Assembly (NCBI GenBank): GCA_905331475.1
Contig: CAJNYU010000394.1
Coordinates: 166,703 to 230,702, forward strand
Direction: 5' to 3'
DNA: 64,000 bases
Source: Rotaria socialis
Taxonomy: Eukaryota; Rotifera; Eurotatoria; Philodinida; Philodinidae
Each line of letters begins with the position of its first letter. Within the stretch, counting starts at the first letter, position 1. The notes under the pieces are model-generated. The model worked only from the letters and a program-made list of their open reading frames with translations. It made no database searches and had not been told where the DNA came from. The translations under genes were made by a program, and so were the position numbers. Shown here one piece after another: positions 12,113 to 25,082 of this stretch.

Positions 12113-14595
12113 TGAATGAAAAAGTTGTTTCCTCATATTATAAAACCTTATCTTTTTAAAACAAAATACGATTTTTTCAACGTATTTCAACAAAACAATA
12201 GGCATAAAAGAAAACAAAAATTAAAAACATCTATTCATCTTCCTTATTAAATTAGTTCTCAAAAGTTGTCGATATAACATGTAGGATCTTTTCTAGTAAC
12301 ACACACCGATGAGTCAATCTTTTAAGAAAAAAAACAATCAAATAAATACTTCGAAATTGATAATAAACTATCCAAATGATTTGAAGTTTATAATAATGAT
12401 CGACATTAAAATAAATTGTAACAAACCTTATCGATCATATTTGTGGAACAACATATAAAACGAGTGTTTAAGTATCTAAGGTGCAAATCTACACCCCTCC
12501 CCAGTTCTCATGACCCCTGCCGGCCGTGACAAAAGTTGTTGATATAAAATTCAAGACCATACATAAATAACATCTCGTTATAATATACGAACTACTTCTT
12601 TATTTTTTTTTAATCATGCTGAATTTTATTCGTGGCATCCATACATTTTTTTGGTGATTTTGTACAATTTTTGCAAACGCTTACGAAACATGCATCTTGT
12701 GAGGATTAAGTAAAAGGTCGATGAAGACATGTGTCATAAAATAGATAAAAATTATCAATCTCTCTGTGATTAGACACCAGCAGTTACATTGTGTTTCATA
12801 TTTTATTCCGCAGAGATTGCATTAACAGCTTCTAAATTTTTAAAGACTAGTTTCACCAATGATTATTAATAGGTTTATCTGAAGTTTCTAATTTGATCAT
12901 AATTATTTATAAAACCTGTAAATTAGTTATTATATTCTGATGAATCATTGTCAGATATGACAGATATAAATAAACTCGTCAACTTTTTGTTTTGTACAAT
13001 GAAAACATATTCATATAGATTTAAAGATATCAAAGTTTTAATATAAATTTGATTATTGTAATAAGGAAAGACCGAGTATGAAACATTCGAAACTAAATTA
13101 AAAGAGATCTTCCTTCAATAAAATCCACAATCGATTGATTTATTTGAGAAAAATACCATGATGATATAGAATTTGCTATTTTTTCATCATGAATTATTCG
13201 AATAGAATTATAATACAAAAAACAAATGTCTTTAATAATTGAATATATATTTTTATTTAATAAGAGAAAAATAGAAATGTTCAACGCTATATTTTCTCAT
13301 GATATTTCACATATATTGTTTTTGTTTGACAGATAAAAAGCCAATCGTTTTCCATAATTTTTATTATTTGATGAAAGAAGAAATTGTATTAAATAAAGTA
13401 AAATTTGGTGAATTTCTTATTGAAAATCAATTAAATAAGGTAAGAAAAATAGCTGAATACGAATAATTTGTGTTATTAATTGAGATAATGGAATTATCAA
13501 ATATTTCAATATGTATTAAAAAATGAAAAAGTAAACACCACAAAATTTAAAAAAAACTATTTAATCGTGTTTCATTTAAAAAAATATTAATATAAAATAT
13601 GCATCCGGTAAACCTTTTAGAAAAGATATTTTTATATTTATTCTTTCACTTTAACTTTTTCGAATAGAAATTCCATAATTCATATTAGACGGAACAAAAA
13701 CAATTGTAAATGATAAATGAAGACTGTACGCCATTCTGGATAAGTGCGAACCCATGCAAAACAAAGAGGAAGAATAATACTCAACATAGTACTGGTTTAA
13801 AATAAAAATTTGGGTCTATATTTAGTAGTTCTTATTGGCAATGAAGGTTCCAACGAGAATAATTGTATTTCGACATCATATTCGATAGTGCATCTGTTAT
13901 GGGGTGTGAATAACGTGGGTTCGAATCCTACTAAAAGAATACAATTTTTACTCGTTGTTGAATTTTCGATTATCATATTATCTTGCCTAGTGGTTCTCTT
14001 TTCCACATAAACTTCTACAATTTATGATTATTCTGTTAATATTGAAAAACATAGCACGAGCATTTATATCTCTTTGGATTTAATTTCAAATAATCTTCAG
14101 AGCTGACAGCTTGTGCTAGAGTATTAGTGAGATTTCGCTATCGACATTTAATTTCAAATGTCTATGTCGTTAGTAAATCTTGTACAAATTAATAATCTAA
14201 TATTTCTTTTAAGAAAACGTTATACAATGAATATATGATCAATACATCATTGATTTACTTCTATGATTCAAGTCTAATGATCGAACACGAAATCGTTATT
14301 TTTCTTTTTAATATCTTTCAAAAATAGCGAAAGTCATCAGAATATAACGTTTGAATGAAGTTGAGTCTAATTAAAAATATTGAATAAATCTTTTCGTTTT
14401 TCTTAGATATTCAACTATTGATGAATGATAATCATTTTCGTCTGATAAGATAGTAATTTAAAATAATTGTTGTCTCTTTTTGTTTTCTTCATAAAAAAAT
14501 TAAACTCAACTTATCTATCATTTATCATCAAGCACATTTTTTCCTTATAGTTTACATCAAATCTACATGTAAAATATACAAATACATAAACAATA
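12113..14595. other. intergenic, no gene seen
   Basis: AT-rich; the first few hundred bases should contain the alkaline phosphatase 3' UTR. A small GC-richer patch (about 12490-12535) stands out but carries no recognised signal. A tRNA T-arm-like segment lies at 13915-13931. Confidence 0.5.
13866..13940 (+). other. tRNA-like relic (T-arm and possible anticodon stem)
   Basis: GTGGG-TTCGAAT-CCTAC at 13915-13931 is a textbook T-arm (one G-U pair). Just upstream GTTAT and ATAAC could pair as an anticodon stem around a 9-base loop, but there is no variable loop, and no acceptor strand pairs with the bases after the T-arm. It is at best a degraded tRNA or tRNA-derived repeat, not a working gene. 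Confidence 0.3.
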
Positions 14596-15411
14596 ATGTT
14601 ATTACGAAATTTTTCGTCAATTCGAATTTTCACATCGATATTACGTAGAAATCATACATTAATTAATCACAAACTTTATCCATTACATGATCGTAAATCA
14701 ATTGAATATAATCAATTAATATTAAAAAGTCGTCAAGAATTTATTTCAACCGGTTGTTTATATCTTCCTCATTTTTTAACGACAGAAACTCGTTCAACAA
14801 TTCTTAATGAAATTAATTCTATATTAACTAATTCATCACAAAATTTATATAATTCCTACGTAGAACATACAGAAAATCTATATAATACATCATCACCTGA
14901 AACAAATTTAAATGAAATTGAGTCAAGTAGTAAAACAATAATTGCATTTGATCAAATTTCACATGAATCTCTTCTTCGTAAAATTTATTCATGGAATCCA
15001 TTAATCGATTTTATAACAGATGTCATTCAGATTTATCCAAATCTTTATCCAAGTTGTGATGAATTAGGTGCTTTATATATAAATATTTATCGTCAATCAA
15101 ATAAACTTAGTTGGCATACTGATCATTCACATTTTTTTGTGAATCTTATTTTACAAGGAGCATCAATTTCTAATGAAGGCCTATTCGAGTATAAAACAAA
15201 AACTAATAATGAAATAATCAGTCGAACAGATTTTCAAGCTGGTGGTCTTGTACTTTTTAATGGTCGAACTTATTCACATCGTATAACTGAAGTTCGTTTA
15301 TCGAAATTACCTCGTATTAATGCAATTCTTACGTATGATTGTCATCCTAATCATCGTTTAAGTAATTATGTTTTGCGAAAATTTTTTGGGCGTACAACGA
15401 AAAAACAATAA
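14596..15411 (+). CDS. Fe(II)/2-oxoglutarate-dependent oxygenase, bacterial-like, intronless
   Basis: One uninterrupted 271-residue frame. The C-terminal half carries the double-stranded beta-helix signature of 2OG oxygenases: LGALYINIYRQSNKLSWHTD with iron ligands His174 and Asp176, FFVNLILQGAS, GLFEYK, then FQAGGLVLFNGRTYSHRITEV with the distal His228 and a 2OG-binding Arg candidate (Arg240) in LPRINAILTYD. The run HTD-S-H-F-F-V-N-L-I-L-Q resembles bacterial and fungal oxygenases acting on small molecules or amino acids; because Asp is present the enzyme should hydroxylate rather than halogenate. Residues 1-20 (MLLRNFSSIR, Arg/Ser-rich, no acid) look like a mitochondrial presequence. Absence of introns in an intron-rich region fits acquisition by transfer, which is inference. 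Substrate unknown. Confidence 0.78.
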   Translation: MLLRNFSSIRIFTSILRRNHTLINHKLYPLHDRKSIEYNQLILKSRQEFISTGCLYLPHFLTTETRSTILNEINSILTNSSQNLYNSYVEHTENLYNTSSPETNLNEIESSSKTIIAFDQISHESLLRKIYSWNPLIDFITDVIQIYPNLYPSCDELGALYINIYRQSNKLSWHTDHSHFFVNLILQGASISNEGLFEYKTKTNNEIISRTDFQAGGLVLFNGRTYSHRITEVRLSKLPRINAILTYDCHPNHRLSNYVLRKFFGRTTKKQ

Positions 15412-15633
15412 GGAATGCGAAACATGTACAGAGATTTTTACTTTTCATTCATTGAAAAGAGGAAAAACATCAAACAAAAAAGAAATACAATAGATTCATC
15501 AATAAAAATAAAAGAAGATTAATTGTTCTCTGATAGATTTTTCTAAGAGAATCCAAGATTCAAGTTAATTTTGAATATTTCCATCAATGTCAGCCGTTAG
15601 ATGACATTCTTCTAATTCCATCGGAGACTTTTT
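15412..15633. other. convergent intergenic spacer
   Basis: Short AT-rich gap of 222 nt between the 3' ends of the oxygenase (plus) and the GPCR (minus); it must hold both polyadenylation sites (AATAAAA near 15502). Confidence 0.5.
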
Positions 15634-17726
15634 CTATTGAATAAACGAAAATAAAAAATTTGAATTTTCAAAATATACATTATGTTTGATGAACTCTACT
15701 GGTGAATTTGAATTTGGATCTAAATATGTTCGGTTTTCCTCACTAGCTCTTCTGTTCCGAAATTGATCTTTTTTCCCTAGATATTGTTTCCAACGGTACC
15801 AAAATTGTGTTGTTTCTAAACGTCTAGATATTGTTTCACGAACCTTGAAGAAATCAATTAAACTATCTCAATAATAAAAAGAAAATGTGATATTACTTCA
15901 ACATTAAGAAAACAATAAAGTAACGAACAAAAAAATCCTTGTAATGTCATCAGGAAAACATTTATTGAACTGTAGACCGCAAATATGGTAAGCGGCTTGT
16001 CATCTTTGAACAACAGAAGAATAAAAGAAAACAAATAGAAACGTTTCTATAGATAATTTTCTCAACTAATTACCTGCTGATGTAAACGTTTCAAGTACAT
16101 ATGTAATACCTAATAAAGGTAATAGAAAAATAGCTGCTTTAACAGCTTTTCTAAAAATTTGAAATTTATAATAGATAAATAAAAATGAATAAATAAATAA
16201 AACAAATATTTACCGAAGAGATTTTACATTCATTGAACCGCGACGTTTACTAAAATAAATTTAACATTAAACCGTCATCAATAATAAAACCCTAGCAGAA
16301 AATTTTATTCAACTCTTTTTTTTTTGTTAAAATTAATATTTTCTAAGTAGTTTAGAGGCTTTTAACTTACTCTTCACGTAGTTGTTTCTCTGAACCTTCT
16401 TTGATTTTAACCATTAAAACTCGCGTAATATTTAATAAAAATATTATGTTGATCTAAAAGAATAATAATAATAAAAGATAAATTCTTCTAAAAATCAATT
16501 CTAAAATTAAACTTACAATCATCACTGCATATCGAGGTCCATCAATCACCCAATAATATTTCAAATGATTATAATTATTGAAACATCTATAAAAAAAATA
16601 AAATAAAAGCGTATATTCAGTCCTTTAACATCAATTTAAACCTACCTGCGATCACGTTCTTTGATAAACATAATGATACTCCAACTTAATGTTAAACAAA
16701 ATGGTAAAACTATTAAATAATATATTGAATAAAAATTCAGACATAAAAAAATAATACTTGATACATACCCCAACCAATTATATGAAAATAATATGTTTTG
16801 AAATGGTTTTTAAAAACACTCACAGTTAAAATACTATGTAGATGAATTCCTTCACATAGCATCCACATGAACATCGCTGTTATACCAAATTGTAAAAATG
16901 AAATGAATAATGGACAAATACCATCAAATATAGCTGTTTTAGGATACATATAAACACTCCCATTAACATCGCATTCATTTTTCGGTGAATTTTTCAATTG
17001 AACCATTTGAAGGCTTAATATAATTTATTCGTTTAAAGAAAATACTGATTTATTTTTTTCTTAGAGTAAATACGTACCCATATGTTGTTAATCGAGCAAT
17101 AATTTGAATGAGAATAGCTAATAGAAGATTGATATGAATTTTTGTTCGACTGCAGTATAATGATCTATTGAGAAAAAGAAAATTCGATTTTTTTTTGGTT
17201 TTTTTCTTCTTCTTTTTTCCGACTTACTTAAAGGAAAAAAATATAAACAGTGAAATAAGAATACTAGTCAATGATATAGATAGTCCAGCTAATTCAAAAT
17301 AACGAAGAGCTCGAACAATTCTTTCGAAAACCTTTTCAAAACAAAACATGAATCAAATAAATAAAACTCAATGAACTTCTTTTTGTTTTTTTCACAAACT
17401 TCTCTTTCTTCTGGTGGTCTTCGAATGTATGATTTATCCAATAAAGCCAAAATATCCGGATAAAAACATGGTGCAAAGCTAACATTAGACCATTTTCCAG
17501 ATGGAAGACAATATCGACTGAAAAATTCTAAAAAGCAACCACATTTCGTTAAAACTTCAATAAATGATTAATACTAACTTGATGAATCAACACCTGGGTG
17601 GCGCAATGCAGAACAAGAAATATTCACTAATTCATCTGCGTCAGTTTGTGGCCAACAAAAAAATTCAAATAAAGCAGGACAATATGAATTGTTATATAAT
17701 AAATTATCGCTTGTTGATTCGGACAT
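15634..17726 (-). CDS. class B (secretin-family) neuropeptide/hormone GPCR
   Basis: Twelve exons close in frame: 17726-17579, 17527-17400, 17331-17228, 17164-17078, 17013-16769, 16709-16646, 16586-16517, 16453-16371, 16249-16214, 16150-16074, 16003-15897, 15843-15634; introns 51-121 nt; product 452 residues. The extracellular hormone-receptor domain has Cys16, FFCWPQT (Cys24), Cys38, RYCLPSGKW (Cys56) and Cys70. Seven membrane segments follow, with family hallmarks TKIHINLLLA (TM2), ITAMFMWMLCEGIHLH (TM3), HIIGWGVLPF (TM4), YYWVIDGPRYA (ECL2/TM5), IFLLNITRVLMVKI (TM5), RKAVKAAIFLLPLLGITYVL (TM6) and LQGFFCSLLYCFLNVEV (TM7). It is a plasma-membrane peptide receptor coupling to G proteins; the ligand (calcitonin-, CRF- or PDF-like) cannot be told. 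The first of the six canonical ectodomain Cys and a signal peptide are absent, so an upstream exon is probably missed, although an in-frame TAA precedes this ATG. Confidence 0.93.
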
Positions 17727-20700
17727 TAGTAAATAATAATAATATTGTTATTATTATATATCATCAATGTGTATGGACGGGTTCTTATCTGAATTAGAAG
17801 ATAATATTCATCATAGATTAATATCGATTCAACTATTTTTCTTTTTGTATATTATTATTGTTAAATGTACACATCGTTACTGATCGTCAATGTATATAAA
17901 AACTTCTGACAGATATTAAGAAAAATATAAAATAAATTTTGAAAAACCAATTAAACACTTGGAAAAGATCGATACGAAATAATGCTCAGATCGAGAATTT
18001 AAAAACAAAAAATATACATGAACTAAGAAATAGATTGTGAAAAACATGATAATATATGACACTCTTTTCGTAGCAGATGCTGAATGGCATTTTCTTCATA
18101 AATGTTTTATGAAATTTTTACAACAAAAAATATATTTTCCAATCGCTTAAACATATCAATCTGCTATATGTCTCATCTACTTCTTTATATGACATCATAA
18201 TATGTAAAGGGTTAATTTGACAACAAAAAATAGAAAATCATACTAATAATACGTGGGGTTCCCCCGTTAAAGTACTTTCTGCGTCACATCGATAAACGCA
18301 TTAATAAAAAAATTTAATTAGCTACCAAATCAGAGGTATTCGCACAATTATTCTAGTCTAATTAATAGAAGAAAACGCTTGTTTCTTTTTCTCTTCATTT
18401 AAATTCGAAAAGTATTTCTATGAAAAGCATTCAATTAGATACTTATAATCCGGACAGATTTATGTCGAAACTTCGATGCTCAAATTTCTGTTTTCAGACA
18501 TAATAACGCAAAAGTTGTCATTCTAATTTCAATCCAAACTTTTTCTCTTTAAAAAATAATTTCGAATCATAAATTGACTTACTTGATTAATAGTTTATTT
18601 GTCTATTGATTAACATCGAATGATATTTATTTGCCTATTTTTTTCTGTGTGTTTATATATGAAATTTATACAAATACTAATCTATGGTAAATTTGCAATA
18701 TTTGCGTGAGTAGTAAAGAAAAATAAAACGTGATGTGACTACTCGAATAGTGAATGAATAATTTAGACAATACTCACATGCTCATATATCATTCATTGAA
18801 TGATTATCGATCGTCATCAATCAATGTATAATGAGCAACTCTATTCGCAATAAATAAAATAAAAAATAGAACGAAGTTATTTATTTTTTTGGTTACATTC
18901 GATTCAATCAGAGATCATAATCAAACACATGGCCTTTTACTTCTAATATTTACGATGTCAATTACTTTATTTTTATGTGCTTAAGAATCAATTTGACATA
19001 TCTTGGTAATTTGCTTGACTCATGAAATGGGAAAAAATTACAAATTTATTCTAATGAAATATCTAGAAAAGGTTTTTAGCAAGAGAACTCTTATCGGCGA
19101 ATAAATCTAATAGAAAACAAAAAAATATTGCTAAAGTAATACTTGTGATTAATATGATATATCAAAGAAGTGATGTGTTAGTTTCAGTTCATATACTATT
19201 CTGCCAGTTGCTGTTGTTTTTACGTGTATCTCTCGTAAATATATTTTTATTTTCAAAAATCATCCACCACTCTTTCAAAATGGGCATGTTCTCTTTTCGA
19301 AATTCGTCTAAGTTGCATGTGTCATTATTAACAGATTCGTTTTATATTGTTTTTATTTTCTGTTGTGTCTCTAATTAAAAATACTTCATTATCAATAGTA
19401 TTTTTTGAAAATTTCTCAATTGAAATGCGATACTTACTCGTCAAAACATATTTTATTTCGCCGCCTTAAAATTTATATTTGCCTATGTTAGTCGTCAACA
19501 TTATATGCGTAGTCCAATTTTATTAAAAGTGTGTTACAAAAAAGTAAAAAAATAAAATAAAGGAAAAGTAGGTTGGCCTAAGCAAACTTACTCGATAACA
19601 AGTATGAACTAAATACGCATAAAGAAAAATGCTCTTTTAATAGTATGCTGAATCAAATGGTAAAAATGAAGAAACCTTACACTGCATAACTTGACCCCTT
19701 TCAAGTATTTATTTTACTACTGAAAATAGAGTATTCGAATACATTCCTACAAACGATAATTTTTGTTTTTACGTCTTTCTTTCCAACTCGACTATTCATC
19801 ATATTAAATCGAAAACAGAAGAAGAAGAAATACTACTACTAAGATTAAATGTTCTTCTAAGTGTAAATATGATTTAAAATGAGTATAACGTTGTGCAATA
19901 GATTTATTCATTTTGATAAGATTGAAAATATACTATTCAAGAAAATCAAATACTTTTGATACAAAACTTTTTCTGTATGATGAGAAGTGAAGTTGGAGTT
20001 GTTAAGTTCTTTATTTCCTTCTCAAACAAAACTAGTGAGTGGAGCAAACAAGATATTAAATGCACTGAAAGGCACCCGTCTAACTGACTCATTTTCACAT
20101 GAGCATCCATGTAAAAGAGAGCTGTGAGGGACTTGCCATTTCTTCTGCATTCTCTTCTAATCAAATAATCGTCAAACTAGTGTTCATAAAACATCTTTCA
20201 AATCTCTTGTGCTAAATACAAAACAGATAAAATTAAATATAATTTAATAATAAAATAATATTTGCTAATGCTAAGCTTAGAATTTTATTTATCAATAATA
20301 TGATAAAAGATCACGATGAATTCAAGTAAAAGAAGGATTCATTCAAAAGTTGCCAAATTGCTGTCAAGAACGATGACTCGTGGTTAAGTTCATATTAGAA
20401 AAACAAAGAAAAAAAAGTCACCCTCGTTTTCTTTTCATACAGGACTATTTTCAGACAAATGTTTCATTGACATTGAAGATTACGCGTACGATTTTAAAAT
20501 CATTCAAATTAAATTCTTACAAGACAAAATGAAATCGTTTTTTTTGGTATTTCTCAAAAAGAAACATGTAGTTTAGCAGTGACGTTCAATGTCAGAAATA
20601 TCAATAAGAATTACTTAAAAAAACTATTTTTATCTTTTTCCTAGTTCTTTTTATTAATTTATTTATATTCCTTTTTACGTCAACTCTATGTTTCAGTCGA

Positions 20701-21288
20701 TCTTATTTTATTCATGACAAATATTATACGTTTCTTTCTAGAAAATGATCAGATAATAAAACAAAAAGCTGCCAAGCACTTGTTAAGCTGTGGCTGACTT
20801 TTTTTATATGCGAAATGCATTAAATGTTACTTAGTTCGATGCAAGAATTGTAAATTTTTGTAGATTATGCATAATCCAATGATTCTTTTTTCGAATAAAA
20901 CTATTTCTAGCTTGAAATTCAATATTTAGTAAAGTGCTATTTTGCTTCTTGATGTTAGTACTATGATCGCTTCTCAAAAAGTTTAATTCATTTGAGCAGC
21001 TTAGTTCGTTACAGAAGAATATTTCTATTAGTAGTCAATTTATTTATAGAAGATTTCCGAAATAATTGAATGATTATTTTTTAGACAATACTCGTATATT
21101 AATTAAGACGTATGATCATAAGATTGAGTACACAATAAGCAAGATGCTATTAAAGAAGACGGTCATCTATACATCCTTTTTCTCTTCTTTGTGTTTATAT
21201 TTCGTTTAAGAGAAATCTGTTTAGATTTCTATTCCAGTTAATGTATCGCTTCGATAAATTGAATTGCTGAATGCGCATAGTTTTCTTG

Positions 21289-21547
21289 GGTTACCGGAAC
21301 TTCGCCAATAAGACATTTCGCCAAAAGTACACTCACCAGTGGCGAAAGTTTGTGGTATATTGGCGAACGTCCATTGTACTTGCGCCAACTGTCATGAAAC
21401 AATATTAACATGGAATATATGTGAGTCTAATTCACAATACCATTGGCGAAATTCTAGGAGAGATGTTGACGGAAGTACAGTGGAGTTTCGCTACTGGAGA
21501 AAGTGCTTTTTAGCGAGAGTCTTATTGGTGAAGTTTCGGAATCCCGT
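21289..21547. mobile_element. MITE with about 35-40 bp terminal inverted repeats and 9 bp target duplication
   Basis: The left end (GGTTACCGGAACTTCGCC then AATAAGAC) and the inverted right end (ACGGGATTCCGAAACTTC then ACCAATAAGAC) match over about 35-40 bp with several mismatches. The direct repeat GTTTTCTTG flanks both sides (21280-21288 and 21548-21556), a target-site duplication of 8-9 bp as made by hAT or Mutator-type transposases. The interior has repeated GGCGAA/TTCGCC motifs in both orientations and no coding capacity, so it is non-autonomous. End positions are certain to about 2 bp. Confidence 0.8.
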
Positions 21548-24378
21548 GTTTTCTTGATATTTAATGTGAGAAATGAATTCTAAAATATGTCACACTTGCT
21601 CCTACGACTTTGACTCGACTCATTGATACCGTTAAAAAAGACTGAACTTTACTGATTATACTGGATGTCATCGTTGTCATACTTGCTGCTAATCTGCTGC
21701 ATTAATGTAGAGGGTGTCACTCTAATCGATAATGATGTGTTTGATTCTCATATAGTTTCTGATATTGCCATAAAAACTCATTTCAATTCATACAATCATA
21801 GAGTAATTACTCTTGCTACCGTAACATTGACATCTATTACAGAAATTAAATTAGTTCTAGCCAAGCATAGTAATATTGATACTATGCTTCTTTCTTTTTT
21901 TCCTCTCTCTCTCTCTCCATTTTGAAGTTATCTAGTCAATATTCTGTCTGCAAAGAAATATTATTTAGTCTATTCTCATAGTAACGATTAATATCAATTG
22001 ATAAAGATTCCCGAAAATCTACAAAACAATTGAAAAATATAGGCGGTGTGAAGAAATGAATGATTTACTTTTTTCTTCGAAACATATTTAAATGAGGAAA
22101 ATAAACAATAAGTTATTTCTTGTCAGACATTTCATGACTAATGTGATTGTATAACTAAATCTCCTGTTTATCGTGTAAATAATTGGTCCTTATATGCGAC
22201 TATGCATGTATTTTTAATGAAAATTTTACTCAAATTCTATTAAAAGATTTAACCTTCTTTATTACGTTTATATGATCAAGAAAATAAACTGTGTAATATA
22301 CTCTACAGAACTCATGTTCCACCTAGGAAAAATTGTATTTAGTGTATCTTGATGTCGAATATATTTCTCTTTATGCTTTAATTAAACAACAAACAAGTTT
22401 CTGTAGTATCAATCTAGATCATAATATTTTGTTCAGTCATTGGCATCACCGATGTTTATCTCCAACAACAGTATCGATAAGAAGACTGATGAAAAAAGTG
22501 GTAGGGAGTATACACAAGAAAAAAATCTCTGGTCGAAATAATGATGTTAGTCAGTACGGAGAGTAAACATCAAATTTTATCTTTACTTGTTGCTTGAAAA
22601 TGATCAAATGTCAAAGGGAAAATAGCGAAAAATATGAGTATTCCTATAGAAATTTCACGAGAAAATAAAGAGCCTTGTTTTTTAAATACAAATAATAACA
22701 TGGTTCATGTTATAGTGTGCGTGTACGTGTTTATGTATACTCTCTTGTGATTTGTAAGAATAGTTTCAAAATGAAAATAAGAAACCGTGTCATCCTAACA
22801 TGAGGATAGATTTTATCGTAAACAGAATTCCATTTTCTAGAGGTGAAACGAACAAATAGTGAGATTTGCATGGATATCCTTTATAGCAATAGAAACGAAA
22901 TTCGTCATGGACTTCAATTAAATAGCGTTTAACTCATCGATCATAGTTTTAATAATCCTTTTCGAAGTTATTCTAATTTTGAATAGCTACAAAAATTAGA
23001 CATGTCTAAAATTTTCAAGAAAAAACAAAGCAAAAACTTGCCACCATGAAAGCAAATAAACTTTTAACAACTACCACAATCTAATAAATGTTGTAATCTA
23101 CTAAAAAATACACCAAACGAAGAAAAATATTTGACATAGTTATCCATAAACACTTCTCTATTAAATCGATAATTTGTATTTCTATTTTAAATATTTAAAT
23201 AGTTAGCTCTTTTTTTCAACCATTCTCAATGGCATTAGCCAGAATGAATACATTTCTGGAAAAAAAAACGTCGCAATTAATTCATTATACTCATGCATCA
23301 AAACGATGTACTGATACTTAAATAGATTGCTCAAAAAAATATATAAAATATTCTAAAATCAGTGACAACTGAGTATTCGATAACTTTTCTGTCTTTCTCG
23401 TCAAAGCTGGACGAACATAGCATATGGTATGTGTCAAGTATAGCAATAAAAATCATAGGCTACTCTACATCTTGATTTTAAATGAGTATCTCATGACAAA
23501 GTATGTCACAAGAAATACAAAATGTCTTATATAAAATTCCTATTCATTCTCAACGCAGTCGATATAAAAAGCGCACGGTTTATGGATTAAACATTTGATT
23601 GAAGATGTATCACGACTGGTACTGTACTTGTGTAATAGATTTTACGAGTTCCTGGTGACTGTTTACATGTGTTCAAGGCTAATTAGTGTTTATATTATGT
23701 TACTTTTGTTTTACAAATAGTTCGAGAAATACGAATCAATCCTTTATATGAACTTAACAGAGTGTTATACTATGAATAGGAGAATAATAGCATGAATGCG
23801 ATGAATTCAAGAATTCAGTATTCATGATCTTAAATGATAGAACACTTTTGTTTGAAATTAATTTTCTGATTTCCTTTACCGTTGATAAATAATCAAAATA
23901 CTTTTTTAAATTTTATTTATGATAACGAGAAGTGTTGCTTCTTCATGAAGTGATTTTCTCAACGGCATTGTAGTACCAAATATTTATTCGGTATGTATTT
24001 TTCAAAGCCTAACGATCACTAATCGATGATAAGTAAGAAGAGTTTAGAGAAACGAAGTCATTTAGATAACTTGGAACTACTCAGAGCACAATGTAATATC
24101 AATATTTAAAGGCAATAATAATTTACTAGATATTCTATTTCAGGTTTTCAATAGTTTTATTCGTAAGAGCATATTAAATTGCACATTCGATTAATAGAAC
24201 AAATAATTACTTGGCCGAATAGAATTCAGAGATACTACCCTTTACACAGATAAATAAATCTTAGATCGAATAAATAAACTTCTATTGAGCTACGAAATAA
24301 GAGATTAATCCTATAAGACGTGCACAGAGTGCTTCAAAGATTTTTTCGTAATTAGCTATTCTTGAAAAGGGTTTACAG

Positions 24379-25082
24379 GATTTACTGTCCACGGATTTAC
24401 TGCCCATTGATTGATTCGAAGAATAGAAATGAACAGAAAAATATTTATCGCAATCAACTATGTATATTTAGAAAAAACAGAATTCAAGCAAATATTTGAG
24501 GAAATAGCAAAGAGAATAAGAAATTGATTAATAAATCAACCAAAAAGGGTGAATGAACTTTCAACTTTTGGGTGGACGCTGAGAATATCTAAGTCCAGCA
24601 GATTTTGAGAATGATGGAATATCGATAATCGAGGTAGCATAATTGCCGTTTACCGTGGGTAGGATTCAGTAAATATAGCAGACATTTTTAGCAAGAGGAT
24701 GATAAGAAAATGATGTTCTTTGAATTTATATATATTTTTTATAATTTCTTGCCATATTAATGACTATCTCACCCCTCAATTTGATGAGCATCCGTCATTT
24801 TAAATTGAACATTTATTCAATAGTTCGCTCATTGGTGACTTTTTTGTTTTTCAACATTTATGTAATTTTTTGTTCAGAAAACGGATTGACTGTCAAGACC
24901 ATCACTCATTTATTAATTTTTCTTCTTCGAAGAAATTAATGGACAGTAAATCCTCAAACGAGAAAAACGCTATTGAAAAAAAAGTTATTCAATCAATAGG
25001 CAGTAAATCCTCATACAAAAATAACGTTAATTGGAATAAAAATTTTCCAATCAATGGACAGTAAATCCGCGGTCAGCAAATC
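24379..25082. mobile_element. non-autonomous element with 35 bp terminal inverted repeats
   Basis: Left end 24379-24413 (GATTTACTGTCCACGG then ATTTACTGCCCATTGATTG) and right end 25048-25082 are inverted copies with four mismatches in 35 bp. Each terminus contains two tandem copies of a GGATTTACTG(T/C)CC unit. Two further copies (GGACAGTAAATCC and GGCAGTAAATCC) sit inside near the right end at about 24940 and 25000, as subterminal repeats. The interior has no transposase frame. No clear target-site duplication was found. Confidence 0.75.

Noticed and set aside
13797..14006. Paired open frames on both strands containing VGFEPT
   Set aside because: VGFEPT is the usual antisense translation of a tRNA T-arm; neither frame resembles a protein.
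24870..25064. 64-residue Ser/Lys-rich frame
   Set aside because: Arises from the subterminal GGACAGTAAATCC repeats of the inverted-repeat element, not a gene.
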